A DNA stretch of 64,000 nt from Cognatishimia activa (GCF_001458335.1 NZ_CYTO01000024.1:693919-757918); one strand, 5' to 3'; positions 17,147 to 25,660 are shown, counted from the first letter of the stretch. A program made the numbers and translations. Notes: generated by a model from the sequence alone, not told the origin.

Positions 17147-18507
17147 TCCTCAAAGCCAAAGAACGCGGCAATGCACGCCAACTCGCAAGCTATCTGCTCT
17201 CGATGCGGGATAACGAACATGTCGAGTTGCATGATATGCGCGGGTTCGTCAGCGATGATCTAAACGAGGCCTTCGAAGAGCTGGATGCCATTGCAGGTCA
17301 AACCAAGTGCAAAAAGCACCTATTCTCCATGAGTCTGAACCCGCCCGAAGGGGCGCAAGTCAGCCGCGAAGATTTCGAGCGGGCTGTTGCTAGAATCGAG
17401 CGTAAACTCGAACTGGACGACCACGCCCGTGCCCTGGTTTTCCATGAGAAGGACGGACGGCGACATGCACATGCTGTCTGGAGCCGTATCAATACCGACG
17501 AGATGCGGGCAAAGAACATGAGCTTTTACAAGCAGAAGCTTATGGATGTGTCGCGCGATCTCTACCTTGAACATGGTTGGGACATGCCGAAGGGCATGAT
17601 CGACCGCTCCATGCGCAACCCGCTGAACTATTCGCGGAGCGAATGGCAACAAGCGCAGCTCTCCAAGCAAGACCCGAAGTTGATCAAGGCGGCTATTCAG
17701 GAGTGCTGGAAGAACTCTGACGGCACAGATGCACTTAAAGCCGCGCTGGAAGAAAAAGGCTTCTTCCTTGCGCAAGGGGATCGGCGCGGCGTGGTCGCGG
17801 TTGATGTACGCGGCGAGACGTTCTCGCTCTCGCGCTGGTCTGGCGTGAAGGCCAAGGATGTTCGTGAGCGCATCCCCGATGCCGACTTTTTGCCATCCGT
17901 GCAGGACACCAAAACCCATATCGCCAGCCGCATGACTGATAAGCTGAAGACCTACATTCGCGAGGTTGATGACGGCTATAAGCGCGCCTCGCCTGCTATC
18001 GAGCACAAGCGCCAGCAGATGAAGGCGCGTCATGGCGAAGAGCGCAAAGCTGAATACGCCCGCATTGCCGAGCGCGAAAAACGCGAACAACTGGCACGTG
18101 CCGCACGTCTGCCCAAAGGATTCAGCGGAGTATGGAGCCGCATTACGGGCAAGCTTTCGAAGATCAAAGACCAGAATGAGATGGAGGCTTTGCGTTCATG
18201 GCAACGTGACCGCGCCGAAAAAGACAAGCTGGTGGCGCGTCAACTTGATGAGCGTCAGCGTCTGCAAGACGCCGTTCGAAAAATGCGCGAGACCCGCGCC
18301 CAGGAAATCATGCAAATCCGTAAGGAGATTGCGGCCTACGTCGCCATGAAGCGTGGCGACATCCCGAGTCTCGCCAAACGTACCCAAAGCGAAGAGCAAG
18401 CCAAGACAAAGATGCGCGAGCGTAGTCGTCAGGGCGCTGATCGCCAGCGTCAGCGGCAACGCGAACGCACCCGAGGGCGCGGCGATGATCGAGGCCGAGA
18501 ATTTTAA
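17143..18507 (+). CDS. Relaxase, MOBP/VirD2-like
   Basis: A 454-residue mobilization nuclease. The N-terminal relaxase domain (about 1-200) carries the histidine cluster RRHAHAVW (about 107-114) that binds the metal for oriT nicking. The C-terminal half is charged and largely alpha-helical, with Arg/Gln-rich coiled-coil stretches and an RQRQRERTRGRG tail. The start at 17143 overlaps the mobC stop (ATGA). The nic site was not found. The relaxase would nick the excised circle and lead the strand to the coupling protein. Confidence 0.88.
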   Translation: MILKAKERGNARQLASYLLSMRDNEHVELHDMRGFVSDDLNEAFEELDAIAGQTKCKKHLFSMSLNPPEGAQVSREDFERAVARIERKLELDDHARALVFHEKDGRRHAHAVWSRINTDEMRAKNMSFYKQKLMDVSRDLYLEHGWDMPKGMIDRSMRNPLNYSRSEWQQAQLSKQDPKLIKAAIQECWKNSDGTDALKAALEEKGFFLAQGDRRGVVAVDVRGETFSLSRWSGVKAKDVRERIPDADFLPSVQDTKTHIASRMTDKLKTYIREVDDGYKRASPAIEHKRQQMKARHGEERKAEYARIAEREKREQLARAARLPKGFSGVWSRITGKLSKIKDQNEMEALRSWQRDRAEKDKLVARQLDERQRLQDAVRKMRETRAQEIMQIRKEIAAYVAMKRGDIPSLAKRTQSEEQAKTKMRERSRQGADRQRQRQRERTRGRGDDRGREF

Positions 18508-18530
18508 CCCAAACGATAAGGAGGTCGCCC

Positions 18531-18758
18531 ATGCGACAGGAACTACGACAAACCTTCATGCTGAACCTAGATGAGAAACACGCTCATCTTCTTAATGATC
18601 TGCGCGAGCATTTCAGGTTGAAGGCGGAAGATACCCTCCGCCTCACAATCAGGCTGGCTCATGCACGCTTGAAAAAGCCCGATGTACTTGTGCCGAAGTT
18701 CAAGCCATCGGCGCACCGCGATGATTGGTATGATGATGACGACAACGGACCAGTCTAA
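18531..18758 (+). CDS. Small hypothetical protein of the mobilization operon
   Basis: A 75-residue protein preceded by AAGGAGG (eight bases before ATG). The N-terminal 45 residues look like a short helical DNA-binding unit (LDEKHAHLLNDLREHF...) and the tail is acidic (DDWYDDDDNG). It is 23 bases downstream of the relaxase gene and probably co-transcribed. A role as an additional relaxosome protein is only a guess; no family is recognised. Confidence 0.65.
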   Translation: MRQELRQTFMLNLDEKHAHLLNDLREHFRLKAEDTLRLTIRLAHARLKKPDVLVPKFKPSAHRDDWYDDDDNGPV

Positions 18759-18766
18759 ATGAACGA

Positions 18767-18792
18767 AAGCGCCGCGTGTTTCAGCGGCGCTT
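18767..18792. terminator. Bidirectional terminator-like hairpin
   Basis: AAGCGCCGC and GCGGCGCTT form a perfect 9-bp stem around an eight-base loop between the converging 75-residue gene and the 137-residue gene. No T-run follows. Confidence 0.55.
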
Positions 18793-18795
18793 CGA

Positions 18796-19209
18796 TCAAA
18801 GCAAGTCGAAGAGATCGACTTGATGCGGTAGGCTGTCGAGCAACTCAAGATGACCGAAGTCGTTGTAGATATGCGAAAACTTCAAACCCATTGATGTGTG
18901 AACTGAAGCGCTCACGTTCGGGATTGGTTCACCTTCGTATCTTTTCCTATAGGCGTGCAGCTCTCTGGCAACTTCGCGGTATCGCGAGATGTTGAACTTT
19001 AACGAACGCCTAACTTCGTCGCGGATTTTTCTAAGTGACTGCGAACGCTGCGGTTCGGGCTTTTTCGCAGCATCGCGGATTTCGTCGCGCCTGTATCCTT
19101 CATATCCTTCAAGGCGGACTTCGCGGCGAATGGCTTTTGGAGCCATTACATCTCCACCTAAGAGATAATACCAGGGATGGCCTGGCGAGTATGTGATGGG
19201 GGCGCTCAT
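18796..19209 (-). CDS. Hypothetical protein of the element
   Basis: A 137-residue protein with a short N-terminal segment (APITYSPGHPWYYLL) and a strongly charged Arg/Lys/Glu-rich helical middle. The start at 19209 overlaps the stop of the upstream gene by four bases (ATGA). The frame is open further upstream, but that part would overlap the preceding gene almost fully. No family is recognised. Confidence 0.6.
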   Translation of the reverse strand: MSAPITYSPGHPWYYLLGGDVMAPKAIRREVRLEGYEGYRRDEIRDAAKKPEPQRSQSLRKIRDEVRRSLKFNISRYREVARELHAYRKRYEGEPIPNVSASVHTSMGLKFSHIYNDFGHLELLDSLPHQVDLFDLL

Positions 19210-19442
19210 GAGCGCCCCGCATCGTTTGTGTTCTCGGGAGCATCTTCCAGCGGAAGACGAAGGACGATGCGGCCATTGATCGGGCAGGTTTCGAGCTGGA
19301 GCGTAAATCCTCGTTCGTCTTTGTGCTGCCAAGCGGCTCCGACTTTGTTCCAGTAGGATTTTTCGCCTTTCTGGGTGACGTGCCACGCCAGATAGTCGGG
19401 CGCGTTCAAGGGCAGGTTTTGGTTCGTGTTTTCGCGTGCCAT
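19206..19442 (-). CDS. Conserved small protein of alphaproteobacterial mobile elements
   Basis: A 78-residue protein with a beta-rich pattern around WHVTQKGEKSYWNKVGAAW and GFTLQLETCPINGRIVLR. Short proteins with this pattern are common next to ardC and conjugation genes in alphaproteobacterial plasmids and islands; their role is unknown. AGGAG lies six bases before the ATG. It is coupled to the next gene through an ATGA overlap. Confidence 0.7.
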   Translation of the reverse strand: MARENTNQNLPLNAPDYLAWHVTQKGEKSYWNKVGAAWQHKDERGFTLQLETCPINGRIVLRLPLEDAPENTNDAGRS

Positions 19443-19967
19443 GGTTTTCTCCTTTGCTTCTAAGTTGGCTTGCTAACGCCCTCCCGTTCGGACGAAGGCA
19501 AAGGATCAGGGTTCATGTTCAACACGGCTGGCGAAGCCAGGTGGAGCGGGCAGGACATTGAATGCTGAGCCGCATTCGGCCAGGGAATTAAGGGCAATCA
19601 GTGCAAGTCACTTCGATGCAATGAAGACAGACAGCCGTGAAGTGAACGGCCAGACCTGACTTAGCCGCGCTCGTCAGAGCGTGCCGCTCGCCATTCACCT
19701 TCGGAAAATCCGCATCTGGAGCAATGCGCCGCTGGCACACGTACGCGGTGGGACAAATTCATCTAAAGCCTGCGGCGATCAAGCCGCAACAATTCCGCCT
19801 TCGCGGTGATCCCATTCAAACCGATGACGCCGCATTTCATGCGCATCGCTCTATCGCTTGCAAGACCGTCTCCCGACCCATCAGCGCCTTCATTGGCCAA
19901 TGATGGTGTGCGTGGGGCCGAAAGGCCCTGAGCGGTTCGGGGCCTCCTTGAAACAAAGGAGGATACG
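19443..19967. other. 525-bp intergenic region of the element
   Basis: No convincing gene. It holds the upstream region of the minus-strand pair and of the small + strand gene at 19968. A short hairpin CTGGC-GAA-GCCAG lies near 19530. I found no oriT consensus of the IncP (ATCCTG) or IncQ type. Confidence 0.4.
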
Positions 19968-20147
19968 ATGAAACTCATCTCACGATTTGAAGCGGCATCT
20001 CGCAGCACGGCAGAATTGCACGGACTTCTAACAGAAGCCTTCAATACCTTCGCCGTCGCACCGCGCGGAAGCCAACAGCGCCAAGATGCTCTCCAGAGCA
20101 TGCGCAATATCGAAGATGAACTGGCGGTTCGAACCCCCAAGCTCTAA
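19968..20147 (+). CDS. Small hypothetical protein, 59 residues
   Basis: ATG at 19968 preceded by a strong AAAGGAGG site at seven bases. The product is 59 residues, mostly helical (SRFEAASRSTAELHGLLTEAF), with a Gln/Arg-rich middle. It ends with TAA six bases before a perfect GC-rich hairpin, so the unit looks like a complete monocistronic gene. The function is unknown. Confidence 0.65.
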   Translation: MKLISRFEAASRSTAELHGLLTEAFNTFAVAPRGSQQRQDALQSMRNIEDELAVRTPKL

Positions 20148-20152
20148 CGTAC

Positions 20153-20176
20153 GCGGCCAGCCTGACGGCTGGCCGC
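20153..20176. terminator. Hairpin between converging genes
   Basis: GCGGCCAGCC-TGAC-GGCTGGCCGC, a perfect 10-bp stem with a four-base loop, sits between the 59-residue gene and the end of the RES gene. There is no T-run, but the position fits termination on both strands. Confidence 0.6.
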
Positions 20177-20181
20177 AAGCC

Positions 20182-21654
20182 CTAGAAAGGTAGCTCTCTT
20201 TTCTCCCAACGGCTACGCCTTACGGGGTTTACGCGGGTCCTGATATCGACGGCTTGCACCTCGTGGACGAACACTTCGTCAATGTCGATGCGCAAGGTAA
20301 CGTCCCGATTATCAGCGTTGGTGTAGTCTTCCGGCCAACCAAGCATGCGGGAGGCAAACGCTCCCCGTTGTTCGGCGTCTGAATCTTCATCATCATCTTC
20401 AACTGGTGGAACCTCCTCCGTGACGGAGAAGTCAGGTTCCGGGCCGTCTTCGTAGTTCATGTAAGTCCGCGCCGTGATGTCAGTTCCCTGCGGGATGCCC
20501 AATTCTTCGCAGCGTGAAGCCTTGTGGAATAGGACGACATTCAAACCATCGCCGCCGAGTTGCACTGACGGGAAGAGGATTCCATCAAGTGGAACCTGAC
20601 CTTCCGTGGACAAATAATCGGCGATGGCCTGTGTGGGGAGGTACTCCAGCTCCTGATCGTCAGGCATCACTGGTCTGGCCATCAAAGCGCACAGCGTCCG
20701 TAGGAACATCATGCGCGTAAGGCGCTCGGCATAGCCCGGATCGAATATGCTGCCGTCCTCTTGAAGATCACCCAGAGCAGTCAGATCAAGAAGCCGTATC
20801 GGACGGGTGATATTGAACCTGCCAACGGCAACCCAACTGCCGACAGGCGGGCGCACCTCGGCAATAGCGATTTCGGGCGCGGTTGCTCCGTAGAAAACCG
20901 AGATGCCTCTGGCGTTCATGCGTCCCGAACTTGCCGCCCATGCTGGGGGCGCTGATAGTTCCAGGTCGGGCCGCTTTATCGCCTTCAAGAGCGCGTCTTC
21001 ACTTTGAAACGGTCTTGCACGGTGAAGGTGATCTATTGGTGTATCTGGTCCCGCATCCACGACCAGAGAGCGGCCCGAACGGGTGCGCATTTCATCGATT
21101 TTGTCGAATAGCTCGCCAAGATGGGACGCCGCCGTCCTGCTAAAGAACCGCGCCTCTTTCTTTATTAGGCGCTCGAACTCATCCCATTGTTCCTGCCACT
21201 TCCAATCTCTCGGCATGATTTCTTCATAGTGCGCATCATCCGAGAATTCGGTTTCGAGGCCCATCTCTGCCGACTCGCGGTCAGAGTGGCGGTAATCGAG
21301 AATGGCTTGAGCGTCCTGCGCTATGGCTTCTGAAATCTGCGCCGCATCCGCAATGATATCGACTGACTTGTCGCCGTCCCGATACCAGTCATAGCTGATT
21401 TCCCTGTCCCTGAGCATCGCGTACTCATAGGAGTTCGGCTCTTGGGAAGTTCGAGAATAATGCTGCTCGAATGCACCATCGATGTGGTCGCAGAATTCTT
21501 CCATTGTGATGGTGGCTTGTTCCTCCTCACAATAGGAGCATTCATCGACTTCGCCTTCTTCCTCGACAACAGCTGACATATAGCTCTCGCCGATGCACTC
21601 GAAGCAAATCATCTTGCCTCGCAAAGCCTCATCTTCTTCAAAGTCTATTGTCAT
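20182..21654 (-). CDS. RES-domain protein with N-terminal zinc-ribbon and HEPN-like region
   Basis: A 490-residue protein. Residues 17-42 hold two CxxC pairs (C17/C20, C39/C42), a likely zinc site. A helical region (about 50-200) resembles the HEPN/RES N-terminal domain. The RES domain follows (about 205-385) with the candidate key residues Arg249, Tyr255, Glu266 and Ser363. An acidic stretch (DDDEDSD) precedes the C-terminal part. RES toxins of Xre-RES pairs degrade NAD+. No Xre antitoxin gene is adjacent here, and the protein is much longer than classic RES toxins, so a self-contained defence effector is possible but unproven. Confidence 0.8.
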   Translation of the reverse strand: MTIDFEEDEALRGKMICFECIGESYMSAVVEEEGEVDECSYCEEEQATITMEEFCDHIDGAFEQHYSRTSQEPNSYEYAMLRDREISYDWYRDGDKSVDIIADAAQISEAIAQDAQAILDYRHSDRESAEMGLETEFSDDAHYEEIMPRDWKWQEQWDEFERLIKKEARFFSRTAASHLGELFDKIDEMRTRSGRSLVVDAGPDTPIDHLHRARPFQSEDALLKAIKRPDLELSAPPAWAASSGRMNARGISVFYGATAPEIAIAEVRPPVGSWVAVGRFNITRPIRLLDLTALGDLQEDGSIFDPGYAERLTRMMFLRTLCALMARPVMPDDQELEYLPTQAIADYLSTEGQVPLDGILFPSVQLGGDGLNVVLFHKASRCEELGIPQGTDITARTYMNYEDGPEPDFSVTEEVPPVEDDDEDSDAEQRGAFASRMLGWPEDYTNADNRDVTLRIDIDEVFVHEVQAVDIRTRVNPVRRSRWEKRELPF

Positions 21655-21678
21655 GGTCTGCTCTCTTAAATTTCTTTA

Positions 21679-21708
21679 ATTATATAAGGATAGCCGATCT
21701 GGCGACAA
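21679..21708 (-). promoter_or_regulatory. Promoter of the RES gene
   Basis: On the minus strand TTGTCG (21703-21708) and TATAAT (21679-21684) are 18 bases apart, and the -10 lies 25 bases before the ATG. A perfect -10 element suggests that the gene is well transcribed. Confidence 0.6.
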
Positions 21709-21739
21709 GTCGGGGGCGTACTCCGTCCAGATGTTTTCG

Positions 21740-21772
21740 CGGCTGACCTGATGGTCAGCCGTGATTTTTTTT
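21740..21772 (+). terminator. Hairpin with T-run between ardC and the RES gene
   Basis: CGGCTGACC-TGAT-GGTCAGCCG is a perfect 9-bp stem followed on the + strand by TGATTTTTTTT. On the minus strand it can act as the ardC terminator, although the T-run is then on the wrong side. The + strand signal would stop transcripts antisense to the RES gene. Confidence 0.6.
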
Positions 21773-21789
21773 GGAAGATTGAGCCATGC

Positions 21790-22698
21790 CTACGCGGCGA
21801 CTCCTTCTTGACTGTCTCGCTCGATAAGAGGTTGAAGCCCGTGCAGGAAATCTGCCGCGCGTTGTGCGTGGGCGGCGGCGCTGAAAATCGCCCGCTTGTC
21901 TTCCTTTAAGACCTTAAGCCAGCTTTGGATATATGCGGCGTGGTCGGTGCCAGGCTCAGGCGTTAGTTCCAGATCGGCGCAAAGGAATGCCGCGCCAAGT
22001 TCGGCAACCAGCTCTTCGCGGGCGTAGCCTTCATCACCCCATTTCTTGCGCCCGAATTCGCGATCAAGGCGGCTCTTGTGCTTCGTCCAGTGGGTCAGCT
22101 CATGGGCAAGCGTTGCATAATAGCTTTCTGGGCTCTTGAATGTCTCGAAATGCGGCATCTGCACATGATCGCTCCCGCCAGCATAGTGGGCGCTGTTGCC
22201 GCCATGACGGATATCTGCGCGAGTGTTTGCGAAGAATGCTTCTGCATGCTCGATCCGCGCGGCGGGATCAATAATAGGCTCGGGCTTTGAATAGTAGTGT
22301 TCGGGCAAGCCCTCGATCTGCTCGACGTTGAAAACGCTGTATCCTTTCATGAAGGGGATTTTCCGCTCTTCCTCTGACCCGTCGTCCTGTTCTTCCGTCT
22401 TGGTGATGGTGTTGGCATAAACAACCAGATTGCCGCGCTCGCCTTTCTTGACGTGTGCGCCAAGTTCTTTGGCCTGTTTGAACGTCATCCAGAACGGGGA
22501 GAGATAACCCGCTTCCACGGCGGCACCCCAAAGCATCAGAATATTGATTCCGTTGTATGGCACGCCATTGTGCCGCAAGGGTTTTGTGATTTTGCCTTCG
22601 AGGTTTCCAGCGTTCCACGGCTTGAGCCATGACAGCTCGCCTTGTTCCAGATCGGCAATAATCTTGTCAGTTACTTTTTGGTAAATATCTTGTCTCAT
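21790..22698 (-). CDS. ardC: ArdC-like antirestriction protein
   Basis: A 302-residue ArdC. The N-terminal single-strand-DNA-binding domain (about 1-130) starts with DIYQKVTDKIIADLEQG, and a metallopeptidase-like domain (about 145-300) carries HELTH (199-203) and a downstream Glu in REELVAE. ArdC proteins coat incoming single-stranded DNA and protect it from the recipient's restriction enzymes early in conjugation. The start at 22698 has AGGAA upstream; an ATG 39 bases before it is less likely. The gene sits beside the element's own restriction system. Confidence 0.9.
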   Translation of the reverse strand: MRQDIYQKVTDKIIADLEQGELSWLKPWNAGNLEGKITKPLRHNGVPYNGINILMLWGAAVEAGYLSPFWMTFKQAKELGAHVKKGERGNLVVYANTITKTEEQDDGSEEERKIPFMKGYSVFNVEQIEGLPEHYYSKPEPIIDPAARIEHAEAFFANTRADIRHGGNSAHYAGGSDHVQMPHFETFKSPESYYATLAHELTHWTKHKSRLDREFGRKKWGDEGYAREELVAELGAAFLCADLELTPEPGTDHAAYIQSWLKVLKEDKRAIFSAAAHAQRAADFLHGLQPLIERDSQEGVAA

Positions 22699-23096
22699 TG
22701 GCTTTTTCCTTCCTTCAAAGCTCGGTTGCGCATGCAACCGGACTAGGCCCGTGCCAATGAGCGGGGGGACGGCCGTCCAGACCGAAAGCTATGGAGGGGT
22801 GCGGGCGCAACCGCAGGTGAGCCACGGCCATGGCTTTCGCCCGTAGCAAAGCTACGGGCTTGGTCTTGACGGAGGACGGGCCTGCAAGGCCCCAAAACAA
22901 GAAAAGAAGTGTCAGCCGTTCAAGGCTGGCAATAGATGCGCAAGGGATGGAAGCCGCAGGGCCGAGACCGCCAAAGGCGGGCTCGGTTCACGACAGCCCG
23001 CCCCGACGGGTGCGCCTTATGTCAGAGATGCAGTAGGTTTCCCTACTGTAATATTTCTTTCTTGACAGCCCGTGGGTTGGGTTGTATATCTGTGGC
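22699..23096. other. 398-bp intergenic region with stem-loops between ardC and the restriction operon
   Basis: No gene is supported here. It holds a perfect hairpin GCCCGTAG-CAAAG-CTACGGGC (22839-22859) and, just before it, an AGCCA/TGGCT inverted pair (about 22820-22835). The right end carries the promoter of the restriction operon. The hairpins could serve oriT, single-strand initiation or a single-strand promoter for ardC; nothing in the sequence decides this. Confidence 0.45.
23062..23090 (+). promoter_or_regulatory. Strong sigma70 promoter, leaderless start
   Basis: TTGACA (23062-23067) and TATATC (23085-23090) are 17 bases apart. Transcription should begin about seven bases after the -10, which is the A of the ATG at 23097. 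There is no ribosome site before that ATG, in agreement with a leaderless mRNA. Confidence 0.7.
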
Positions 23097-23726
23097 ATGA
23101 TCTACAGACAAAAAAATATGACTTTGGCGGATGTTTGCAACATTCAGAGTGGCTATACGGCGCGCACAAGCCTTATTAAGGATGAAGCGCTTGGTGTCCC
23201 TGCTATCCAGTTGCGCGATCTGCGCGACAACGAGGTTTCCCTAGAGTCCGTCGAGAAATACCGACTTGAAGGCAAACTGGATCGATACGCCGTTCGGCCC
23301 GGTGACATTCTCTTCCGCTCGCGGGGTGAGAAAAACACGGCCAGCATCGCCGTGGGAGAGCCGCAGGAAATGGTCGTGGCTCTTCTGCCTGTCATGGTGA
23401 TCCGCCCGAAGAGCGATGCCGTTCTTCCCGAATACATTGCCTGGTCGATCAATCAGCCCGAGGCCCAAAGGCATTTGGACAGTCGTGCGCGCGGGACAAA
23501 GCTCCGCATGATCCCGCGTGGAGGACTTGAGAAGGTTCCCGTTAACATACCTCCCCTGAATATCCAGCGCATGGTCGTGGAGGTTGATAGGCTATCAGCG
23601 CGAGAAGAGCGGTTACTGCGTGAACTAGCGGATAAGAAAAGAGAATTTACGAAATGCGCTCTGCTCCGGCAAGTGCAAGACGCCCAGCTTCACGGCAATG
23701 AAGCTGGGCATAAGGTCGCCCGCTGA
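23097..23726 (+). CDS. Half-size type I specificity (HsdS-like) protein
   Basis: A 209-residue protein with one target-recognition domain (about 10-165, with the typical GDILFRSRG motif) and one C-terminal helix (about 170-200), that is, half of a normal HsdS. Half-subunits can dimerise to read palindromic targets or may modulate the full HsdS at 25653. The ATG at 23097 coincides with the predicted transcription start; an in-frame TTG at 23082 lies inside the promoter. A weaker internal ATG is at 23118. It heads the restriction operon. Confidence 0.78.
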   Translation: MIYRQKNMTLADVCNIQSGYTARTSLIKDEALGVPAIQLRDLRDNEVSLESVEKYRLEGKLDRYAVRPGDILFRSRGEKNTASIAVGEPQEMVVALLPVMVIRPKSDAVLPEYIAWSINQPEAQRHLDSRARGTKLRMIPRGGLEKVPVNIPPLNIQRMVVEVDRLSAREERLLRELADKKREFTKCALLRQVQDAQLHGNEAGHKVAR

Positions 23727-23776
23727 CCTTGGTCGGAAGCGGGCAAAGTGCAACGGACAAACTCAAGAGGTGAATA

Positions 23777-24082
23777 ATGTCCATTAATATTGGAAGCTAC
23801 CACGCCGAAGGTCCTTTCGGCAATGAAAACAACTTAGAGGCACGCTCGGGCGTCTACGTGATCCTTGGGCGGCGCAGTGCGGCGTCCACTTGGAACGTAG
23901 TGGATGTGGGCGAGTCGCAGAACATTCGGGAAAGGGTCTCGAACCATAACCGTGCACCTTGTTGGCGCGGGCAAGGTCACGCGGAGCTTTCAGTCGCGGC
24001 GATCTATGCAGACGCACACAATCGCTCGCTGATAGAGCGTCAGCTCCGCGAGCAGTTCAACCCGCCCTGTGGATTGATTTGA
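23777..24082 (+). CDS. Small GIY-YIG-fold protein in the restriction operon
   Basis: A 101-residue protein that covers a minimal GIY-YIG nuclease domain: SGVYVI (24-29) for GIY, VVDVGES (41-47) for YIG, Arg in NIRERV (49-54), Glu in LIERQLRE (about 86) and Asn/Pro near the end. The first tyrosine is kept, while the YIG tyrosine is replaced by Asp. It may be a DNA-binding or nicking accessory of the restriction system. AAGAGGTG precedes the ATG by five bases. It is 50 bases after the half-HsdS gene. Confidence 0.68.
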   Translation: MSINIGSYHAEGPFGNENNLEARSGVYVILGRRSAASTWNVVDVGESQNIRERVSNHNRAPCWRGQGHAELSVAAIYADAHNRSLIERQLREQFNPPCGLI

Positions 24083-24139
24083 GAAAAAACTTGGGGCGGG
24101 CATGCGTCCGCCCCAGAATGAGAAAAAAAGGATTTGAAA

Positions 24140-25660
24140 ATGAACGATAAACTTACACAGGCGGAAGTGAACAATGCGGCTTGGGCTGCCTGCGACACGT
24201 TCCGTGGCGCGGTCGATCCCGCACAATACAAGGACTATATCCTCGTGATGTTGTTCCTGAAATACATCACGGACAACTGGAATGACCACTTCGAGACATA
24301 CCGCAAGCAGTATGGTGATGATGATGTTCGCATCCGTCGCCGCATGGAGCGTGAGCGCTTCTATCTGCCCGAAGGTGCAAGCTTCTACGACCTCTACGAA
24401 CAGCGCAACGAGCCGAACATCGGCGAACTGATCAACATTGCGCTCGAAGGCATCGAGGACAAAAACCGCAGCAAGCTCGAAGGCGTGTTCCGCAACATCG
24501 ACTTCAACTCGGAAACGAACCTTGGGCGCACCAAGGATCGCAACCGCCGCCTGAAAAACCTCCTCGAAGACTTCAACAAGCCCGCCCTCGACCTGCGTCC
24601 GTCGCGGGTGAAGGAAGACATCATCGGGGAAACTTATATCTACCTGATTTCGCGCTTTGCATCAGACGCGGGCAAGAAGGCTGGTGAATTCTATACCCCC
24701 GCAGCTGTCTCGGGCTTGCTGGCAAATCTGGCAGGGGCACAGGAAGGCAATACCATTTGTGATCCCGCCTGTGGCTCCGGCTCGCTTTTGATCAAGGCTG
24801 CTGAGTCTATAGGCTCCGATAACTTCGCGCTCTACGGGCAGGAAGTGAACGGTGCGACCTGGGCACTGGCACGAATGAACATGTTCCTGCACGCCAAGGA
24901 TGCCGCGCGCATCGAATGGTGTGACACGCTGAACAGCCCAGCACTGATTGAGGGCGATCACCTTCAGAAATTCGATGTCGTGGTCGCCAACCCGCCCTTC
25001 TCGCTCGACAAATGGGGTGCGGATGGCGCGGACACAGACCAGTACAATCGCTACTGGCGAGGCATTCCGCCCAAATCCAAGGGCGATTATGCCTTCATCA
25101 CGCACATGATCGAAATTGCCAAGCGCCAGTCAGGCCGTGTGGCCGTGATCGTTCCCCATGGCGTTTTGTTCCGTGGCGGCGCTGAAGGCAAAATTCGCCA
25201 ACAGCTGATAGAGGAAAACCTTCTCGACGCCGTTGTTGGTCTGCCCGCCAACCTCTTCACCACCACAGGCATCCCTGTCGCTATTCTGATCTTCGACCGC
25301 TCCCGCGAGGAAGGCGGTGCGAACGCGGAGCGCAAGGACGTCCTCTTCATCGACGCGAGCAAGGAGTTCACTCCTGGCAAAGCCCAGAACGTGATGGACG
25401 AAGACACCCACATCAAGAAAGTGCTCGACACCTACAGCGCCCGTGCCGAAGTCGAGAAGTTTTCCTATCTCGCCAGCACCGAAGAGATCGCAGAGAACAA
25501 CTACAACCTCAATATCCCACGCTACGTGGACACCTTCGAGCCGGAGGAAGAGATCGACGTTGCCGCCGTACAGGCAGACATCGTGCGGATCGAGGGCGAG
25601 CTCGCGGACGTACGCGCCAAAATGTCGGGCTATCTGAAGGAGCTTGGGATTGATGCGTGA
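24140..25660 (+). CDS. hsdM: Type I restriction-modification methyltransferase subunit
   Basis: A 506-residue HsdM that methylates adenine (N6) in the HsdMS complex. An HsdM N-terminal helical domain (about 1-145) is followed by the methyltransferase domain, with the SAM motif DPACGSGS (about 208-215) and the catalytic NPPFS (about 283-287). The C terminus (about 460-506) is a coiled coil that contacts HsdS. AAAGGA lies upstream of the ATG. The gene overlaps hsdS by eight bases. Confidence 0.95.
   Translation: MNDKLTQAEVNNAAWAACDTFRGAVDPAQYKDYILVMLFLKYITDNWNDHFETYRKQYGDDDVRIRRRMERERFYLPEGASFYDLYEQRNEPNIGELINIALEGIEDKNRSKLEGVFRNIDFNSETNLGRTKDRNRRLKNLLEDFNKPALDLRPSRVKEDIIGETYIYLISRFASDAGKKAGEFYTPAAVSGLLANLAGAQEGNTICDPACGSGSLLIKAAESIGSDNFALYGQEVNGATWALARMNMFLHAKDAARIEWCDTLNSPALIEGDHLQKFDVVVANPPFSLDKWGADGADTDQYNRYWRGIPPKSKGDYAFITHMIEIAKRQSGRVAVIVPHGVLFRGGAEGKIRQQLIEENLLDAVVGLPANLFTTTGIPVAILIFDRSREEGGANAERKDVLFIDASKEFTPGKAQNVMDEDTHIKKVLDTYSARAEVEKFSYLASTEEIAENNYNLNIPRYVDTFEPEEEIDVAAVQADIVRIEGELADVRAKMSGYLKELGIDA

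Noticed and set aside
22699-23096. Coding frames on both strands between ardC and the restriction operon
   Set aside because: Short, without ribosome sites, and crossing the hairpins; composition does not look coding.
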